Notes: a model not told the origin generated them from the sequence alone. Shown: positions 36,288 to 46,547, numbered from the stretch's first letter. The stretch: 64,000 nt of DNA from Rhizobium lentis (GCF_017352135.1 NZ_CP071454.1:1240501-1304500); one strand, 5' to 3'. A program made the numbers and translations.

Positions 36288-37217
36288 ATGACCGACAGCC
36301 TGACACACACCGGCCCGTTCCTTGTAGCGGCGCTCTACCATTTCGTTTCCGTGCCACGCTTTGCCGGCCTGCAGGCCCCGTTGCAGGCGCTTTGCGAGGA
36401 GAACGGCGTCAAGGGTACGCTGCTTCTGGCGCACGAAGGCATCAACGGCACGATCGCGGGACCGGATGCCGGCGTTGGCGCCGTGCTCGCCTTCCTGCGT
36501 GCCCAGCCGGAATTTTCAGGCCTGGAGCATAAGGAAAGCCGCGCTTCCAAAATGCCTTTCCTGCGCATGAAGGTGAAGCTGAAGAAGGAAATCGTCACCA
36601 TGGGCGTCGAAGACATCGACCCCAACAAGGTGGTCGGCACCTATGTGGCGCCTCAGGACTGGAACGCGCTGATATCCGATCCCGATACGATCGTCATCGA
36701 TACCCGCAACGATTACGAGACGGCGATCGGCACGTTTCGCGGCGCGCTCGATCCGAAGACGAAAACCTTCCGCGAATTTCCCGATTGGGTGCGGCAGAAT
36801 ACCGGCCTGCACAACAAGCCGAGGATCGCCATGTACTGCACCGGCGGCATACGCTGCGAGAAGGCCACTGCCTTCATGAAGGCTGAGGGTTTCGATGAGG
36901 TCTATCATCTGAAGGGCGGCATCCTGAAATATCTGGAGGAAGTGCCGCAGGAAGAAAGCCTCTGGGATGGCGCCTGCTTCGTCTTCGACGAGCGCGTCTC
37001 GGTCGAGCACGGGCTGAAGGAAGGCGAACACAAGCTGTGCCACGCCTGCCGCAACCCGATCACACCAGAGGAAATCACCTCCCCGCTCTACGAGGAAGGC
37101 GTTTCCTGCAGCCACTGTTATGCTAAGCGCACCGAGGAAGACCGGCTGCGCTATCGTCAGCGGCAGCACCAGATCGCGCTGGCAAAAAAACGTGGCCAGC
37201 GGCACATCGGCAGCTAA
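36288..37217 (+). CDS. trhO: tRNA uridine(34) hydroxylase TrhO (rhodanese-related)
   Basis: The 309-residue protein has the N-terminal YceA domain ([20 protein letters not shown]), a rhodanese domain with the active-site loop [20 protein letters not shown], and a C-terminal zinc-like segment with [11 protein letters not shown] and CSHCYAKR. TrhO (YceA) makes 5-hydroxyuridine at tRNA position 34. It is separated from the CHAD gene by 97 bases and converges on the CHASE4 gene. Confidence 0.92.
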   Translation: MTDSLTHTGPFLVAALYHFVSVPRFAGLQAPLQALCEENGVKGTLLLAHEGINGTIAGPDAGVGAVLAFLRAQPEFSGLEHKESRASKMPFLRMKVKLKKEIVTMGVEDIDPNKVVGTYVAPQDWNALISDPDTIVIDTRNDYETAIGTFRGALDPKTKTFREFPDWVRQNTGLHNKPRIAMYCTGGIRCEKATAFMKAEGFDEVYHLKGGILKYLEEVPQEESLWDGACFVFDERVSVEHGLKEGEHKLCHACRNPITPEEITSPLYEEGVSCSHCYAKRTEEDRLRYRQRQHQIALAKKRGQRHIGS

Positions 37218-37256
37218 GCCTCATTTTTTAGAGCTTGCCGTCCGAGAATTTCGCTG

Positions 37257-39470
37257 TCAGGCCGCGCCGAGCCGGCGCCGGGTTGACGGCTCCGCGGCAC
37301 GAAGTTCGTTTAGCATCTCGGTAATTCGCTCGGCCGCCACAGGCTTTCCGAACAGATAGCCCTGCAGGCAGTCGCAGCCGAACAGGCGCATGGCGACGGC
37401 CTGCCCCTCGGTCTCGATGCCTTCGGCCGTCACCGGGATATCGAGCGAGCGGGCGAGCGCCACCGTCGCCTGCAGCATTTCGCGCTGGCGCTTGTCCTCG
37501 TTGACGCCCATGACCAGCGAGCGGTCGATCTTGATACGGTCGAAGCCGAACTGCCGGAGATAACCGATCGAGGAAAAGCCGGAACCGAAATCGTCGAGCG
37601 CCACTTTGACCCCAAGCCCCTTCAGCCGTTCGATCGACTGGCGGGTCCGCTGCGGATTCTGGATCATATAACCTTCGGTGATCTCGAGTGTGATGCGGTC
37701 GGCCTCGATCTCCGTCTGCTTCAACACGTAGCGCACATAATCGGTGAAAGCGGGATTGCGGAACTGTCCGGGCGACACGTTGACCGAAACCGTCAGTTCC
37801 GGCCACTGCTTGGCAGTCTCGCAGGCTTTGCGCAGCACGAACAGGCCGAGCGATTCAATGAGGCCGCTGGTCTCGGCGATCGGAATGAACACCTCGGGCG
37901 AAACCGGGCCGTGGCCCGGCCGGTTCCAGCGCACCAGCGCCTCGACGCCGGTCAGCGCATGGGTGGTCGCGTCGACCAGTGGCTGATAGGCAAGCGTCAG
38001 GTCGCCGCTTTCAATGGCGATTCTAAGATCGAGCTCCAGCGCATTGCGCTGCTCGCGGTCCGCATCCATCGACGGATCGTAGAGCGTCATACGCGCGCGA
38101 CCGGCCTCCTTCGCCTTGTACATGGCAAGGTCGGAACGGCGCACCAGTTCCTCGCGGTCGACTGTGCCGGCAGGCGACATGGCGATGCCGATGCTGGCGC
38201 CGACGACGACGACACGGCGACCGATCTCCAGTGGCTCGACCAGAAAATCGAGGATCTGCTCGGAAAGCTGCAGGGCGGCGGCGTTCTCGCCATCGGAGAG
38301 AAAGGCGATCGCAAATTCATCCCCGCCGATGCGGGCGAGAACAGCGCCTTGCGGGATCAACACCTCGAGTCCGGCCGCAACCGCGCGGATCAACTGGTCG
38401 CCGGTGCCGTGTCCATAGCTGTCATTGACTTCCTTGAACCCGTCGAGGTCGAGATAGAGGAGCAGCACGTTGCGCTTGCTCTGACGCGCTTCGAGGACAA
38501 AGCGATCAACGGCGAGCCCGAGACCGTCGCGATTGGAAAGCCCGCTCAGCCTGTCGCGCAGCGCTTCCTCGCGCGCGCTGTTTTCCTCCGCCTTCAGGCG
38601 TCGGCCGGCAAGCCAGCCGATGGCGAGCAGCACCACGAAGAAAAGCCCGACGAGACCGAGCGCCTCGATGACCATGGGGCGTACCTGTGCATAGGCGATA
38701 TTGCCGGGTGAGCGCGAGTTCCAGACGAGCTTGCCGATCGGTGCCCCCGCCGCGTCGACGATCGGTACGAGGTACTCGGCATGGAACGTCGGCGGCACCA
38801 GCCGCAGTCCGCCGATCACATAGGTCCGGCCGAGCGCGACCACCCTGTCATCATCGAGATGGCGGGCGAAAACGAGATACCGGTGCTGGCTGGCAGGCAT
38901 GTCAAGCGCACCGGATTTCTTCCGCACCAGAGCCACGCCGACAGCGGCAATGCCACGTTTGGTGGTAACGAAACCGACCGCCTGGGGCGTATCGGCCGGG
39001 CCGGCCGCCTTCACCGTGTCGAGCAGCTTCCAGAGCGAAGGTGCGAAGAAATCCGCGAGCGGCTCCTCCATCGGCTTGCCGTCGCGATAGGCTATCATCG
39101 GCTTCTTCGTGTCATCGATCACAATCGCCATGTCGAAAAGCGCACTGTTGACCGACATCTCGCCGTAGTTGCTGATGGTCCACCCCATGCCGTCGGGCGC
39201 ATAGACGTTGGCGGCGGCATCGTCCCAGGCGGCATAATCGTCCAGCGTCGCGCCGAGCTGGTCCTCGAAGGTCTTCAACGCGCCGATCGTCGTTTCGCGC
39301 GAGCGCTCGTCATCCAGGACGTTGGCATTTTCAGCCAAACGTTCGAGTGCCGTCAACACCATGATGGTGGCGACCGCGACGATGACCGCAAAGGAGAACA
39401 GCACGCCCGTGACGGTAATGTGACGGCCTATTCCTGATCCCTTGTTCTGCAATTTACCGAATATCTGCAT
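37257..39470 (-). CDS. CHASE4-GGDEF-EAL membrane protein, c-di-GMP turnover
   Basis: The 737-residue protein has a membrane segment at about 20-42 and a CHASE4 extracytoplasmic domain in about 50-260, with FEDQLGATLDDYAAWDDAA near its start and LVPIVDAAGAPIGKLVWNSR near its end. A second membrane segment (VIEALGLVGLFFVVLLAIGW) follows. The GGDEF motif is intact at 382-386 (RIGGDEFAI). The C-terminal EAL domain keeps GVEALVRW, LEITEGYMI, the LDDFGSGFSSIGYL loop and AEGIETEGQ. It is thus a bifunctional candidate that makes or breaks c-di-GMP; which activity dominates cannot be read. Confidence 0.92.
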   Translation of the reverse strand: MQIFGKLQNKGSGIGRHITVTGVLFSFAVIVAVATIMVLTALERLAENANVLDDERSRETTIGALKTFEDQLGATLDDYAAWDDAAANVYAPDGMGWTISNYGEMSVNSALFDMAIVIDDTKKPMIAYRDGKPMEEPLADFFAPSLWKLLDTVKAAGPADTPQAVGFVTTKRGIAAVGVALVRKKSGALDMPASQHRYLVFARHLDDDRVVALGRTYVIGGLRLVPPTFHAEYLVPIVDAAGAPIGKLVWNSRSPGNIAYAQVRPMVIEALGLVGLFFVVLLAIGWLAGRRLKAEENSAREEALRDRLSGLSNRDGLGLAVDRFVLEARQSKRNVLLLYLDLDGFKEVNDSYGHGTGDQLIRAVAAGLEVLIPQGAVLARIGGDEFAIAFLSDGENAAALQLSEQILDFLVEPLEIGRRVVVVGASIGIAMSPAGTVDREELVRRSDLAMYKAKEAGRARMTLYDPSMDADREQRNALELDLRIAIESGDLTLAYQPLVDATTHALTGVEALVRWNRPGHGPVSPEVFIPIAETSGLIESLGLFVLRKACETAKQWPELTVSVNVSPGQFRNPAFTDYVRYVLKQTEIEADRITLEITEGYMIQNPQRTRQSIERLKGLGVKVALDDFGSGFSSIGYLRQFGFDRIKIDRSLVMGVNEDKRQREMLQATVALARSLDIPVTAEGIETEGQAVAMRLFGCDCLQGYLFGKPVAAERITEMLNELRAAEPSTRRRLGAA

Positions 39471-39607
39471 TACCGCTCCCTGACCATTGGACTTTGCCAG
39501 TCAAGGGTTCAGAAACGTTTAAGCAACCGCCTGTTGCAGATTTCTGTGGCCGATTTTTTCCTTCCGCGAAAATTAAAGGTAGGCAGCGGGCGCCGTCGGC
39601 CTCAAGC

Positions 39608-40992
39608 TTAGGTGAGCTGCTGATCCGGCTTATGGTTGCCCTTCGGAAACTGCGCCGCCAGTTCGCGATACCATTTGCCGCTTCTCTTCACGGTGCGCGT
39701 CTGTGTCTCATAATCGACATGGACGAGGCCGAACCGCATGCGGTAGCCTTCCGCCCATTCGAAATTGTCCATCAGGCTCCAGGCGAAGTAGCCGCGCATG
39801 GGGTAGCCGTCCTTGATGAGCGCGGCCACGACGTCAATGTGATCACCGATATAATCGAGACGCATCGTATCGTCGACCTCGCCTGCGACGACACCGGTAT
39901 TGTCGCAGGCGCCGTTCTCGGTGATGTAGCATTCCGGCAATTCGTAGCGACGATAGAGATCCTCGACCAGCAGCTTCAATCCCGGCGCATAGATTTCCCA
40001 GCCGATGTCGGTCTTGACGTCGCTTGCCGGCGGCGCTTTTACCGTCCAGGGGAAATCGCCTTTTCGTTCGGCATCGTCGGTGACACGCTCGGGCGTGTAG
40101 TAATTCAGACCCCACCAGTCGAGTTTCTGGCTGATGAGCTTCAGGTCGCCGTCCTCGATGACCGGCATGCGGTCACCCAGCGCCTCCACGAATTCCTTCG
40201 GATATTCGCCTTTGAAGACCGGATCGAAAAAGGCCCCATTGTGGAACTGATGCGCACGTTCGGCGGCTGCCAGATCGGTCGGGCTGTCGGAGCCGGGAAT
40301 AACCGAAGCGGCATTGAGCACGAGACCGACAGGCACGTTGGGAGCTTCGGCGCGGATCGCCTCGACACCGAGGCCGTGGGCAAGGTTCATGTAATGCATG
40401 GCGTGAAGCGCGGCCTGCATGTTGCGCTCGCCGGGGGCATGAATGCCGTAGAGGTGGCTCAGCCAGACGATGCACCAGGGCTCATTGAAAGTCGCGACAG
40501 CGTCGAGGCGATCGCCAAGGCGGCTCATCACCGTCTTGGCATAACGCTGAAAGGCATAGGCGGTCGAGCGCGCCGTCCAGCCGCCATCGCCGGCGAGCAG
40601 CAGGGGCAGGTCCCAATGGTAGAGCGTCGCGAAAGTCTTGATCCCACGCGCCTTGCAGCCATCGACCAGGCGGTCGTAGAAGTCGAGGCCGGTCTCGTTC
40701 ACCGGGCCGGTGCCGTCGGGGATGATCCGCGGCCAGGCAATTGAGAAGCGGTAGGCTTCGACGCCATCTCCTTGATGAGATCGAGGTCCTGCTCAAGGCG
40801 GTTATAGTGGTCGCAGGCAATGTCGCCATTATCGCGATTGTAGACGCGGCCAGGCATGTTGCAGAAAGCGTCCCAGATGGATGGCTTGCGGCCATCGGCC
40901 TTGCTGGCGCCCTCGATCTGGAAGGCGGCGGTGGCAACGCCGAAGGTGAAATCACCGGGAAAGCGGCTTGCAAGCGTCTTCGCATCGATCAT
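39608..40992 (-). pseudogene. GH1 family beta-glucosidase with an apparent one-base deletion
   Basis: Residues 1-76 are read from ATG 40992 ([20 protein letters not shown]); AGAGGAA lies upstream. The rest of the enzyme continues in another frame from about 40764 to 39608. In the DNA a base is missing near 40763-40765 where GGCGTC (GV) is expected after the ATG of LIKEM; restoring one G gives [20 protein letters not shown], which is typical GH1. Both catalytic glutamates are present, the acid/base in TFNEPWCIV and the nucleophile in YITENGACDN. So the gene is otherwise complete (about 461 residues). It is either a genuine frameshift or a sequence error; the run of C bases makes an error possible. 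Confidence 0.8.
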
Positions 40993-41251
40993 CTCTAATT
41001 CCTCTTAGCATGTGGACTGACCGTGGGCGGGATTTAGCCAAGCCGGAAAGCAAAGTACAGGTCTTCAGGGAGAAAAACTGCAACGTTACAGTAGGGACGA
41101 CAGAGCGGCCCTGACGGCATCGTTTCGTCGGTCCCGATTGCCATGCTTTCAGCCTCCGCCGCTCGCATAACGCGAATGTCAGCAGTCGTGACTTGCTGCC
41201 GGGCGCATGATCACTACACAGCGAAGACATCGCAAACAGGAAAGGAACCCA

Positions 41252-41652
41252 ATGCTGTCTTCGATCCATCTGCTGCAGCCCCATCTGCTGAGTCTGCTGC
41301 GAATCGTCGCGTCGCTCGTGCTTTTCAGCTACGGAACGCAGAAAATTCTGCATTTTCCCGTCGCGGCAAGCGTGCCGCCCATGGGCTCGCTCCCCTGGAT
41401 TGCCGGACTGATCGAACTATCCTCGGCTTCCTTGTCCTGGTGGGTTTCCAGACCCGCATCGCAGCCTTCGTGCTCTCCGGCTTGATGGCTTTCGCCTATT
41501 TCATCGGCCATGCGGGGAAGAGCTTTTATCCCGCCCAGAACGGCGGCGTCGCCGCGATCCTGTTCTGCTTCGTGTTTCTTTATCTGGTGGCGGCAGGCGC
41601 TGGACCGCTCAGCGTCGACGGCCTCATGAAGCGCAACCGCGCTGCCGCCTGA
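41252..41652 (+). pseudogene. DoxX-family membrane protein with an apparent one-base deletion
   Basis: The first part from ATG 41252 (MLSSIHLLQPHLLSLLRIVA) runs into the DoxX motif SYGTQKILHFP and then PWIAGLIEL. At about 41417-41425 the frame moves. The second part continues as GFLVLVGFQTRIAAFVLSGL and ends at 41652. Restoring one base gives a normal DoxX protein of about 133 residues with four helices. DoxX proteins are membrane proteins tied to redox functions. AGGAAAGGAA lies upstream of the start. The neighbouring GH1 gene has the same kind of lesion about 650 bases away. Confidence 0.8.
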
Positions 41653-41667
41653 GAAATCAGGGACAAT

Positions 41668-41692
41668 CCGAGGCGGTCCAAGACCGCCTCGG
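41668..41692. terminator. Hairpin between DoxX and the convergent oxidoreductase gene
   Basis: CCGAGGCGGTC (41668-41678) and GACCGCCTCGG (41682-41692) form a perfect 11-bp stem around CAA. No clear T run follows on either strand, but its location between convergent genes supports a terminator. Confidence 0.6.
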
Positions 41693-41737
41693 CGTTCCTC
41701 GCGGCTCCGGGCCATCCGAGGCGCGGATCGCCAAGGC

Positions 41738-42925
41738 TCAGAGCTTGACCCAGGCGCCGTTTTTCTTGGACGAGGCAACGCAGGCCTCGACGAAGGCCAC
41801 ACCCTTCACGCCGTCATCAACTGTGGGATAGACCACCGCCTTGTCGACCTCCTTACCCTTCTTGCGGGCGTTGATCGCATGCGCGGCTTCCGTATAGATC
41901 GTCGCGAACGCCTCGAGATACCCTTCCGGATGTCCGGACGGTACGCGCGAAACGCGGCCGGCGGCGGCACCAGCACCGGCACCGCCACGGGTGATCAGCC
42001 GCTTGGGCTCGCCGAAGGGCGTATACCAGAGGTAGTTGGGATCCTTCTGGGTCCATTCCAGCCCACCCTTGGTGCCGTAGACGCGCACCATCAGGCCATT
42101 TTCATGGCCCGGTGCCACCTGGCTGCACCAGAGCATGCCCTTGGCCGGCTTTTCCGAGCCCTTTGCCTTGAAGCGCAGCATGACATGGGCATTGTCATCG
42201 AGCCGGCGGCCGGGAACGAAGCTGTCGAGATCGGCAGCCAGGCTGTCGAGTTCCAGTCCTGATATGAACGAGGCGAGATTATAGGCATGCGTGCCGATAT
42301 CGCCGGTGGACCCGCCGACACCGGACTGCGCAGGATCGGTGCGCCAGGCGGCCTGTTTCTGGCCGGTCTGCTCGACGGCTTCCGTCAGCCAGTCCTGCGG
42401 ATATTCGGCCTGGACGACACGGATGTCGCCGAGTTCGCCGTTTGCAATCATCTCGCGCGCCTGGCGGACCATCGGATAGCCGGTGTAATTATGCGTCAGC
42501 ACGAAGAGCGCGCCACTCTCATCGGCGATCTTCTTTAGCTTCTTCGCATCCGCAAGGTTCGATGTCAGCGGCTTGTCGCAGATGACGTGGATGCCGCGCT
42601 TTAGGAATTCCTTGGCCGCGTCGTAATGCACATGGTTCGGCGTGACGATCGCCACCGCCTCGATGCCGTTTTTCAGCTTCGCCTCGCGGATCGCCATCTC
42701 GCGGTAGCTGGAATAGGTCCGCGACGGGTCAAGGCCGAGGTCGCGGCCAGACTGGACGGCCTTGTCAGGCGTCGACGACAGCGCGCCGGCGATCAGATCG
42801 TATTGATCGTCGATGCGCGCCGCAATGCGGTGCACCGCACCGATGAACGCGCCGGCGCCGCCGCCCACCATGCCGAGCCGAATGCGCGGCTCACGGCTCT
42901 GTTCGGATGATGCTTCAATTGCCAT
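41738..42925 (-). CDS. Gfo/Idh/MocA-family oxidoreductase
   Basis: The 395-residue protein has an N-terminal Rossmann motif (GMVGGGAGAFIGAVHRIAAR), the VTPNHVHYDAAKEFLKRGIH segment and the catalytic-type ICDKPLTSNLADAKKLKK motif (the EKP-like Lys). GSTGDIGTHAYNLASFI carries the second-domain motif. It should oxidise or reduce a sugar or cyclitol hydroxyl with NAD(P). It is the last gene of the minus-strand sugar block, which includes the TIM-barrel epimerase upstream and the ABC importer. Confidence 0.9.
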   Translation of the reverse strand: MAIEASSEQSREPRIRLGMVGGGAGAFIGAVHRIAARIDDQYDLIAGALSSTPDKAVQSGRDLGLDPSRTYSSYREMAIREAKLKNGIEAVAIVTPNHVHYDAAKEFLKRGIHVICDKPLTSNLADAKKLKKIADESGALFVLTHNYTGYPMVRQAREMIANGELGDIRVVQAEYPQDWLTEAVEQTGQKQAAWRTDPAQSGVGGSTGDIGTHAYNLASFISGLELDSLAADLDSFVPGRRLDDNAHVMLRFKAKGSEKPAKGMLWCSQVAPGHENGLMVRVYGTKGGLEWTQKDPNYLWYTPFGEPKRLITRGGAGAGAAAGRVSRVPSGHPEGYLEAFATIYTEAAHAINARKKGKEVDKAVVYPTVDDGVKGVAFVEACVASSKKNGAWVKL

Positions 42926-42959
42926 TCTGGTCCTCCTGAAATTTAACCTGGTGCGGACG

Positions 42960-43095
42960 CGCCCCTCATCCGCCAGCCGCCACCTTCTCCCCGCACGCGG
43001 GGAGAAGGCCTATGCCGCGCCCTCTCCGTTTCCCCGCTAGCTCTCGCAAGGCACGTCCCCTCTCCCCGTCGGAACGGGGAGAGGGTTAGGGTGTG
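42960..43095. repeat. RIME-like intergenic palindromic repeat
   Basis: Two perfect 12-bp palindromes lie here: CCTTCTCCCCGC/GCGGGGAGAAGG (42983-43008) and CCCTCTCCCCGT/ACGGGGAGAGGG (43058-43085), in a GC-rich, non-coding setting with GCCCCTCATCCGCC at its left end. This is the typical look of the rhizobial intergenic mosaic elements. Borders are approximate. Confidence 0.7.
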
Positions 43096-43128
43096 GGGCA
43101 AGCTAGCCACCAACCGGTGCCCATTGAT

Positions 43129-44184
43129 TTAGGAAAGCCCCAGCATCCGCCGGTTTGCCGTCTGATCCGTGCCGCCAGCGGCAAAATCGTCGAAGGCTTT
43201 CTCCGTGACGCGGATGATATGGGCGGCTACGAATTCCGCACCCTCGCGGGCGCCGTCCTCTGGATGTTTCAGTGCGCATTCCCATTCGACTACGGCCCAG
43301 CCGTCGAAATTATTGGCCGTCATCTTCGAAAACACCGCGCCGAAATCGACCTGGCCGTCGCCGAGCGAGCGGAAGCGGCCGGCGCGTTCGACCCAGCCCT
43401 GATAGCCGCCATAGACGCCCTGGCGCCCGGTCGGATTGAACTCCGCATCCTTGACGTGGAACATCTTGATGCGGTCCTTGTAGATGTCGATGTTCTCGAG
43501 ATAATCCAGGCACTGCAGGACGTAGTGCGAGGGATCGTAGAGCATGTTGGCGCGCGGATGGTTCTTCACCCGCTCCAGGAACATCTCGAAGGTGATGCCG
43601 TCATGCAGGTCTTCACCCGGATGGATCTCGTAGCAGACGTCGATGCCGTTCTCATCCGCATGGTTGAGGATGGGCGTCCAGCGGCGGGCGAGCTCGTCGA
43701 AAGCGGTCTCGACCAGCCCGGCCGGACGTTGCGGCCAGGGATAGATGAAGGGCCAGGCAAGCGCGCCCGAGAAGGTGGCATGCGCCTTGAGCCCAAGGTT
43801 TTTCGATGCCGTCAGCGCCATCTTGACCTGCTCGACCGCCCATTCCTGACGGGCTTTCGAATTGCCGCGTACCTCGGGCGCCGCGAAACCGTCGAAGGCT
43901 TCGTCATAAGCCGGGTGAACCGCGACGAGCTGGCCCTGCAGATGGGTGGAAAGTTCAGTGATCTCGATGCCATTTTCGCGGGCCTTGCCGGCAAATTCGT
44001 CGCAATAGTCCTTGGATGTGGCAGCCTTCTTCAGATCGATCAGCTGGCTTGCCCAGGTCGGAACCTGAACGCCCTTGTATCCGATGTCGGCCGCCCATTT
44101 GGTGATCGCGTCCCAGGAATTGAAAGGCGCGGCATCGCTCGCGAACTGGCCAAGGAAAAGGCCAGGACCCTTGATCGTTTTCAT
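43129..44184 (-). CDS. Sugar phosphate isomerase/epimerase (TIM-barrel AP-endonuclease-2 type)
   Basis: The 351-residue protein is of the xylose-isomerase-like TIM-barrel family: WDAITKWAADIGYKGVQVPT, TELSTHLQGQLVAVHPAYD, then VCYEIHPGEDLHDGITFEMF with a metal-ligand Glu, MLYDPSHYVLQCLDYLE and FHVKDAEFNPTGRQGVYGGY. It is likely an epimerase or dehydratase for a sugar or inositol-like intermediate, acting with the adjacent Gfo/Idh/MocA enzyme. ATG 44184 has GGAGGAA upstream; the longer frame to 44271 is not supported. Confidence 0.88.
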   Translation of the reverse strand: MKTIKGPGLFLGQFASDAAPFNSWDAITKWAADIGYKGVQVPTWASQLIDLKKAATSKDYCDEFAGKARENGIEITELSTHLQGQLVAVHPAYDEAFDGFAAPEVRGNSKARQEWAVEQVKMALTASKNLGLKAHATFSGALAWPFIYPWPQRPAGLVETAFDELARRWTPILNHADENGIDVCYEIHPGEDLHDGITFEMFLERVKNHPRANMLYDPSHYVLQCLDYLENIDIYKDRIKMFHVKDAEFNPTGRQGVYGGYQGWVERAGRFRSLGDGQVDFGAVFSKMTANNFDGWAVVEWECALKHPEDGAREGAEFVAAHIIRVTEKAFDDFAAGGTDQTANRRMLGLS

Positions 44185-44210
44185 GTCAGATTCCTCCCTG
44201 AATATCGACC

Positions 44211-44221
44211 GTAAACGTTTC
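44211..44221. promoter_or_regulatory. Possible LacI-type half-palindrome
   Basis: GTAAACGTTTC contains the perfect palindrome AAACGTTT and resembles the GTAAAC/GTTTAC half sites of the twin operator at 48215-48251. It lies 27 bases upstream of the epimerase start. Evidence is weak. Confidence 0.35.
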
Positions 44222-44389
44222 TGAAGAACTTGTAGCACGCATTTCGGCGGGAGCAAGGTGCCTCCTCGCACTTGCCGCCGATTTGGCGTGAGGCCAGATG
44301 CGATATGGTTGCGAGCTAATCATGATGGGCTGCAGTGGGCAAGAGGTACGTGCAGCATTTTCGCTGTCCGCCACGCGAGAGCAATAAGA

Positions 44390-44415
44390 TGCGCCCATCC
44401 CTGCGAATGGGCGCA
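44390..44415 (-). terminator. Terminator of the sugar ABC operon
   Basis: TGCGCCCAT (44390-44398) and ATGGGCGCA (44407-44415) pair perfectly around an 8-base loop. On the minus strand a T-rich TCTTATTG follows. It lies just after the binding-protein stop at 44433. Confidence 0.7.
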
Positions 44416-44432
44416 CTTGCCCGATCAAGTGA

Positions 44433-45380
44433 TCAGAACGGAGAATCCGGGAAGTAGAAGTTCTTGGCATTCTCCTTGGTGACGAGCGTCGCGTCGAGAA
44501 TGTAATTCCCGTGAACCGGGACCTGGTCGTAGAGCGCCGCCGCCGTCAGTTCCATCGCCGTGCCGACCATTGCCGGCGGATAGAGAACGTCGACCGGGAT
44601 GAGTTTGTCGCCATCCATGACCTTCTTGATCATGTCCTTGGAGCCGGCGCCGGCGACGACATACTGGATGTCGGTGCGCTTGGCCTGCTCGATCGCCTGA
44701 AGAACGCCGACGGCCATATCGTCATCCTGGCACCATACGACGTCGATTTTCGGATACTTCGTCAGATAGTCCTGCATCACCTTGAAGGCGTCGTCGCGGT
44801 TCCAGTTGCCATACTGCCGGTCAAGAACTTTGACCTTCGAGCCGGCGATACCCTTGTCGAAACCGTCCTGGCGCTGCTGGTCGATCGGGATCGGCAGACC
44901 GCGGATAACGACGACCTCGGCTTCCGGCGTCTTTTCGGCGATATATTTGCCGGCGACTTCGCCCAGCGCCGGATTGTTGCCGGCGACATAAAGATCGCGC
45001 ACGGAGTTGTCGTTATTAGACGGCGCGCGGTCGACAAGCGCAACGAACTTGCCCTTGTCCTTGACTTCCTTGATGGCGTTGACGAGCGGATCCGGATCCG
45101 ATGGCAGGATGACGAGCGCATCGATGCCCTGCGTATCGAGGTCCTGCACGGCGTTTGCCTGCGTGGCAGCATCCGGCGAGGTCTTGACGATGACGTTGAG
45201 GCCCGGATGCTCGGCCATCAGCTTCTTGGCAATGCGCTCGGCATGGAACACGACGCCAGAAGTCCAGCCGTGATCGGCGGCCGGAATGGACACACCGATC
45301 GTATAGTTCTTGTCCTGGGCGTAGGCTGCACCGGCAAAAGCCACCCCCGCAACCGCCAGACCCAACATGAGCTTGCGCAT
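44433..45380 (-). CDS. Sugar ABC transporter periplasmic binding protein (RbsB type)
   Basis: The 315-residue protein has a signal peptide ([20 protein letters not shown], cleavage after AYA). The mature protein is a type I periplasmic binding protein with [40 protein letters not shown] and the [20 protein letters not shown] motif. It delivers a sugar to the permease and ATPase encoded upstream in the same operon. The actual sugar is not clear. Confidence 0.9.
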   Translation of the reverse strand: MRKLMLGLAVAGVAFAGAAYAQDKNYTIGVSIPAADHGWTSGVVFHAERIAKKLMAEHPGLNVIVKTSPDAATQANAVQDLDTQGIDALVILPSDPDPLVNAIKEVKDKGKFVALVDRAPSNNDNSVRDLYVAGNNPALGEVAGKYIAEKTPEAEVVVIRGLPIPIDQQRQDGFDKGIAGSKVKVLDRQYGNWNRDDAFKVMQDYLTKYPKIDVVWCQDDDMAVGVLQAIEQAKRTDIQYVVAGAGSKDMIKKVMDGDKLIPVDVLYPPAMVGTAMELTAAALYDQVPVHGNYILDATLVTKENAKNFYFPDSPF

Positions 45381-45465
45381 TCAATTTCCTCCCAAAAAAT
45401 ATCAGGGACTTGTCCAATCCGAGCCGGGTGCCCTGTGAAGCCCGACCAATTCGAGAAGCAGTTTC

Positions 45466-46470
45466 CTAGGATTTGCGAACCAGCGACCGCTGCACCAGCA
45501 TGGCGATGATGATGATCGCACCCTGGATCGCGCCGATGAGATATTCGCTGATGAAGTTCGAAAGCAGCATGATGTTGCCGACGAGTTCTAGAATGAAGGC
45601 GCCGCAGATCGTCCCCCAGACCCGGCCGGCGCCTCCCTTGAGAGCCGTGCCACCGACGACGACGGCGGTGATAGCCTGCAATTCCCATAGGATGCCGGTC
45701 GTTGCCGAGGTCGAACCGAGGCGCGGCACATAGAGCAACACGGCAATCGCCACACAGAGACCCTGGATGACAAAGGCAATCGTGCGCACGCGATTGACCG
45801 CAATGCCCGAATAGCGCGCGACATCACTGTTCGAACCGACAGCCACCACATGGCGGCCGTAACGTGTGCGATAAAGGATGAAGGCGGCAATCGCAGTGAC
45901 GACGAGGATCACCACGATGGGGACGGGAATGCCAAGGATATTGCCGAAATAGGCCGGACGGTAGAGCGTCTGGATTTCGCTCGAGCGCAACGTGATCGCG
46001 CCGCCCTGCGACAGCCAGGTAGTCAAGCCGCGATAAATGCCCATGGTGCCGAGCGTGGCGATGAAAGGTTCGATTTTGCCGACGGTGGTGATGAGGCCAT
46101 TTGCGAGGCCGCAAAGAGCCCCGGCAGCGACGGCGAAGGCCACCGCAGCCGTCAGCATCAGCACCGGATCGGCAATGGCACCCGAATTGATCAGCAGGAT
46201 CATCAGACTGGCGACGAAGGCGACCATCGAGCCGACGGAAAGGTCAAGGTCTCCGGCAGAGATCACGAAAGTCGCGCCGACTGCGATGATGGCGATGAAT
46301 GCGCAGCGTGTCGCGACGTTGGTAAGATTGGTGATGCCGATGAAATTCGGATTGACCAAGGCGCCGACGATCAGAAGCAAGGCCAAAGCAGCGAACGGCG
46401 CAACCGCCCGCAGGTCAACGTCACGCCAGGACCTGCGCCGGATTTCCCTGGTCTCCTCGTTAATGCTCAT
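45466..46470 (-). CDS. Sugar ABC transporter permease (RbsC type)
   Basis: The 334-residue protein starts MSINEETREIRRRSWRDVDL and has eight or more membrane helices with the RbsC pattern (AIIAVGATFVISAGDLDLSV, GLANGLITTVGKIEPFIATL, VGSNSDVARYSGIAVNRVRT). It pairs with the ATPase 77 bases upstream and the binding protein 85 bases downstream. The start is ATG 46470 or in-frame TTG at 46476 (GGGAGG lies upstream); an upstream TTG at 46482 also exists. Confidence 0.9.
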   Translation of the reverse strand: MSINEETREIRRRSWRDVDLRAVAPFAALALLLIVGALVNPNFIGITNLTNVATRCAFIAIIAVGATFVISAGDLDLSVGSMVAFVASLMILLINSGAIADPVLMLTAAVAFAVAAGALCGLANGLITTVGKIEPFIATLGTMGIYRGLTTWLSQGGAITLRSSEIQTLYRPAYFGNILGIPVPIVVILVVTAIAAFILYRTRYGRHVVAVGSNSDVARYSGIAVNRVRTIAFVIQGLCVAIAVLLYVPRLGSTSATTGILWELQAITAVVVGGTALKGGAGRVWGTICGAFILELVGNIMLLSNFISEYLIGAIQGAIIIIAMLVQRSLVRKS

Positions 46471-46547
46471 CTCCAAAACCAACCTCCCGTCCCAGACCGT
46501 CTGGGCATCTTACCTATTGCCCGCGTCGGTGATGTCCCGCACCGCCG

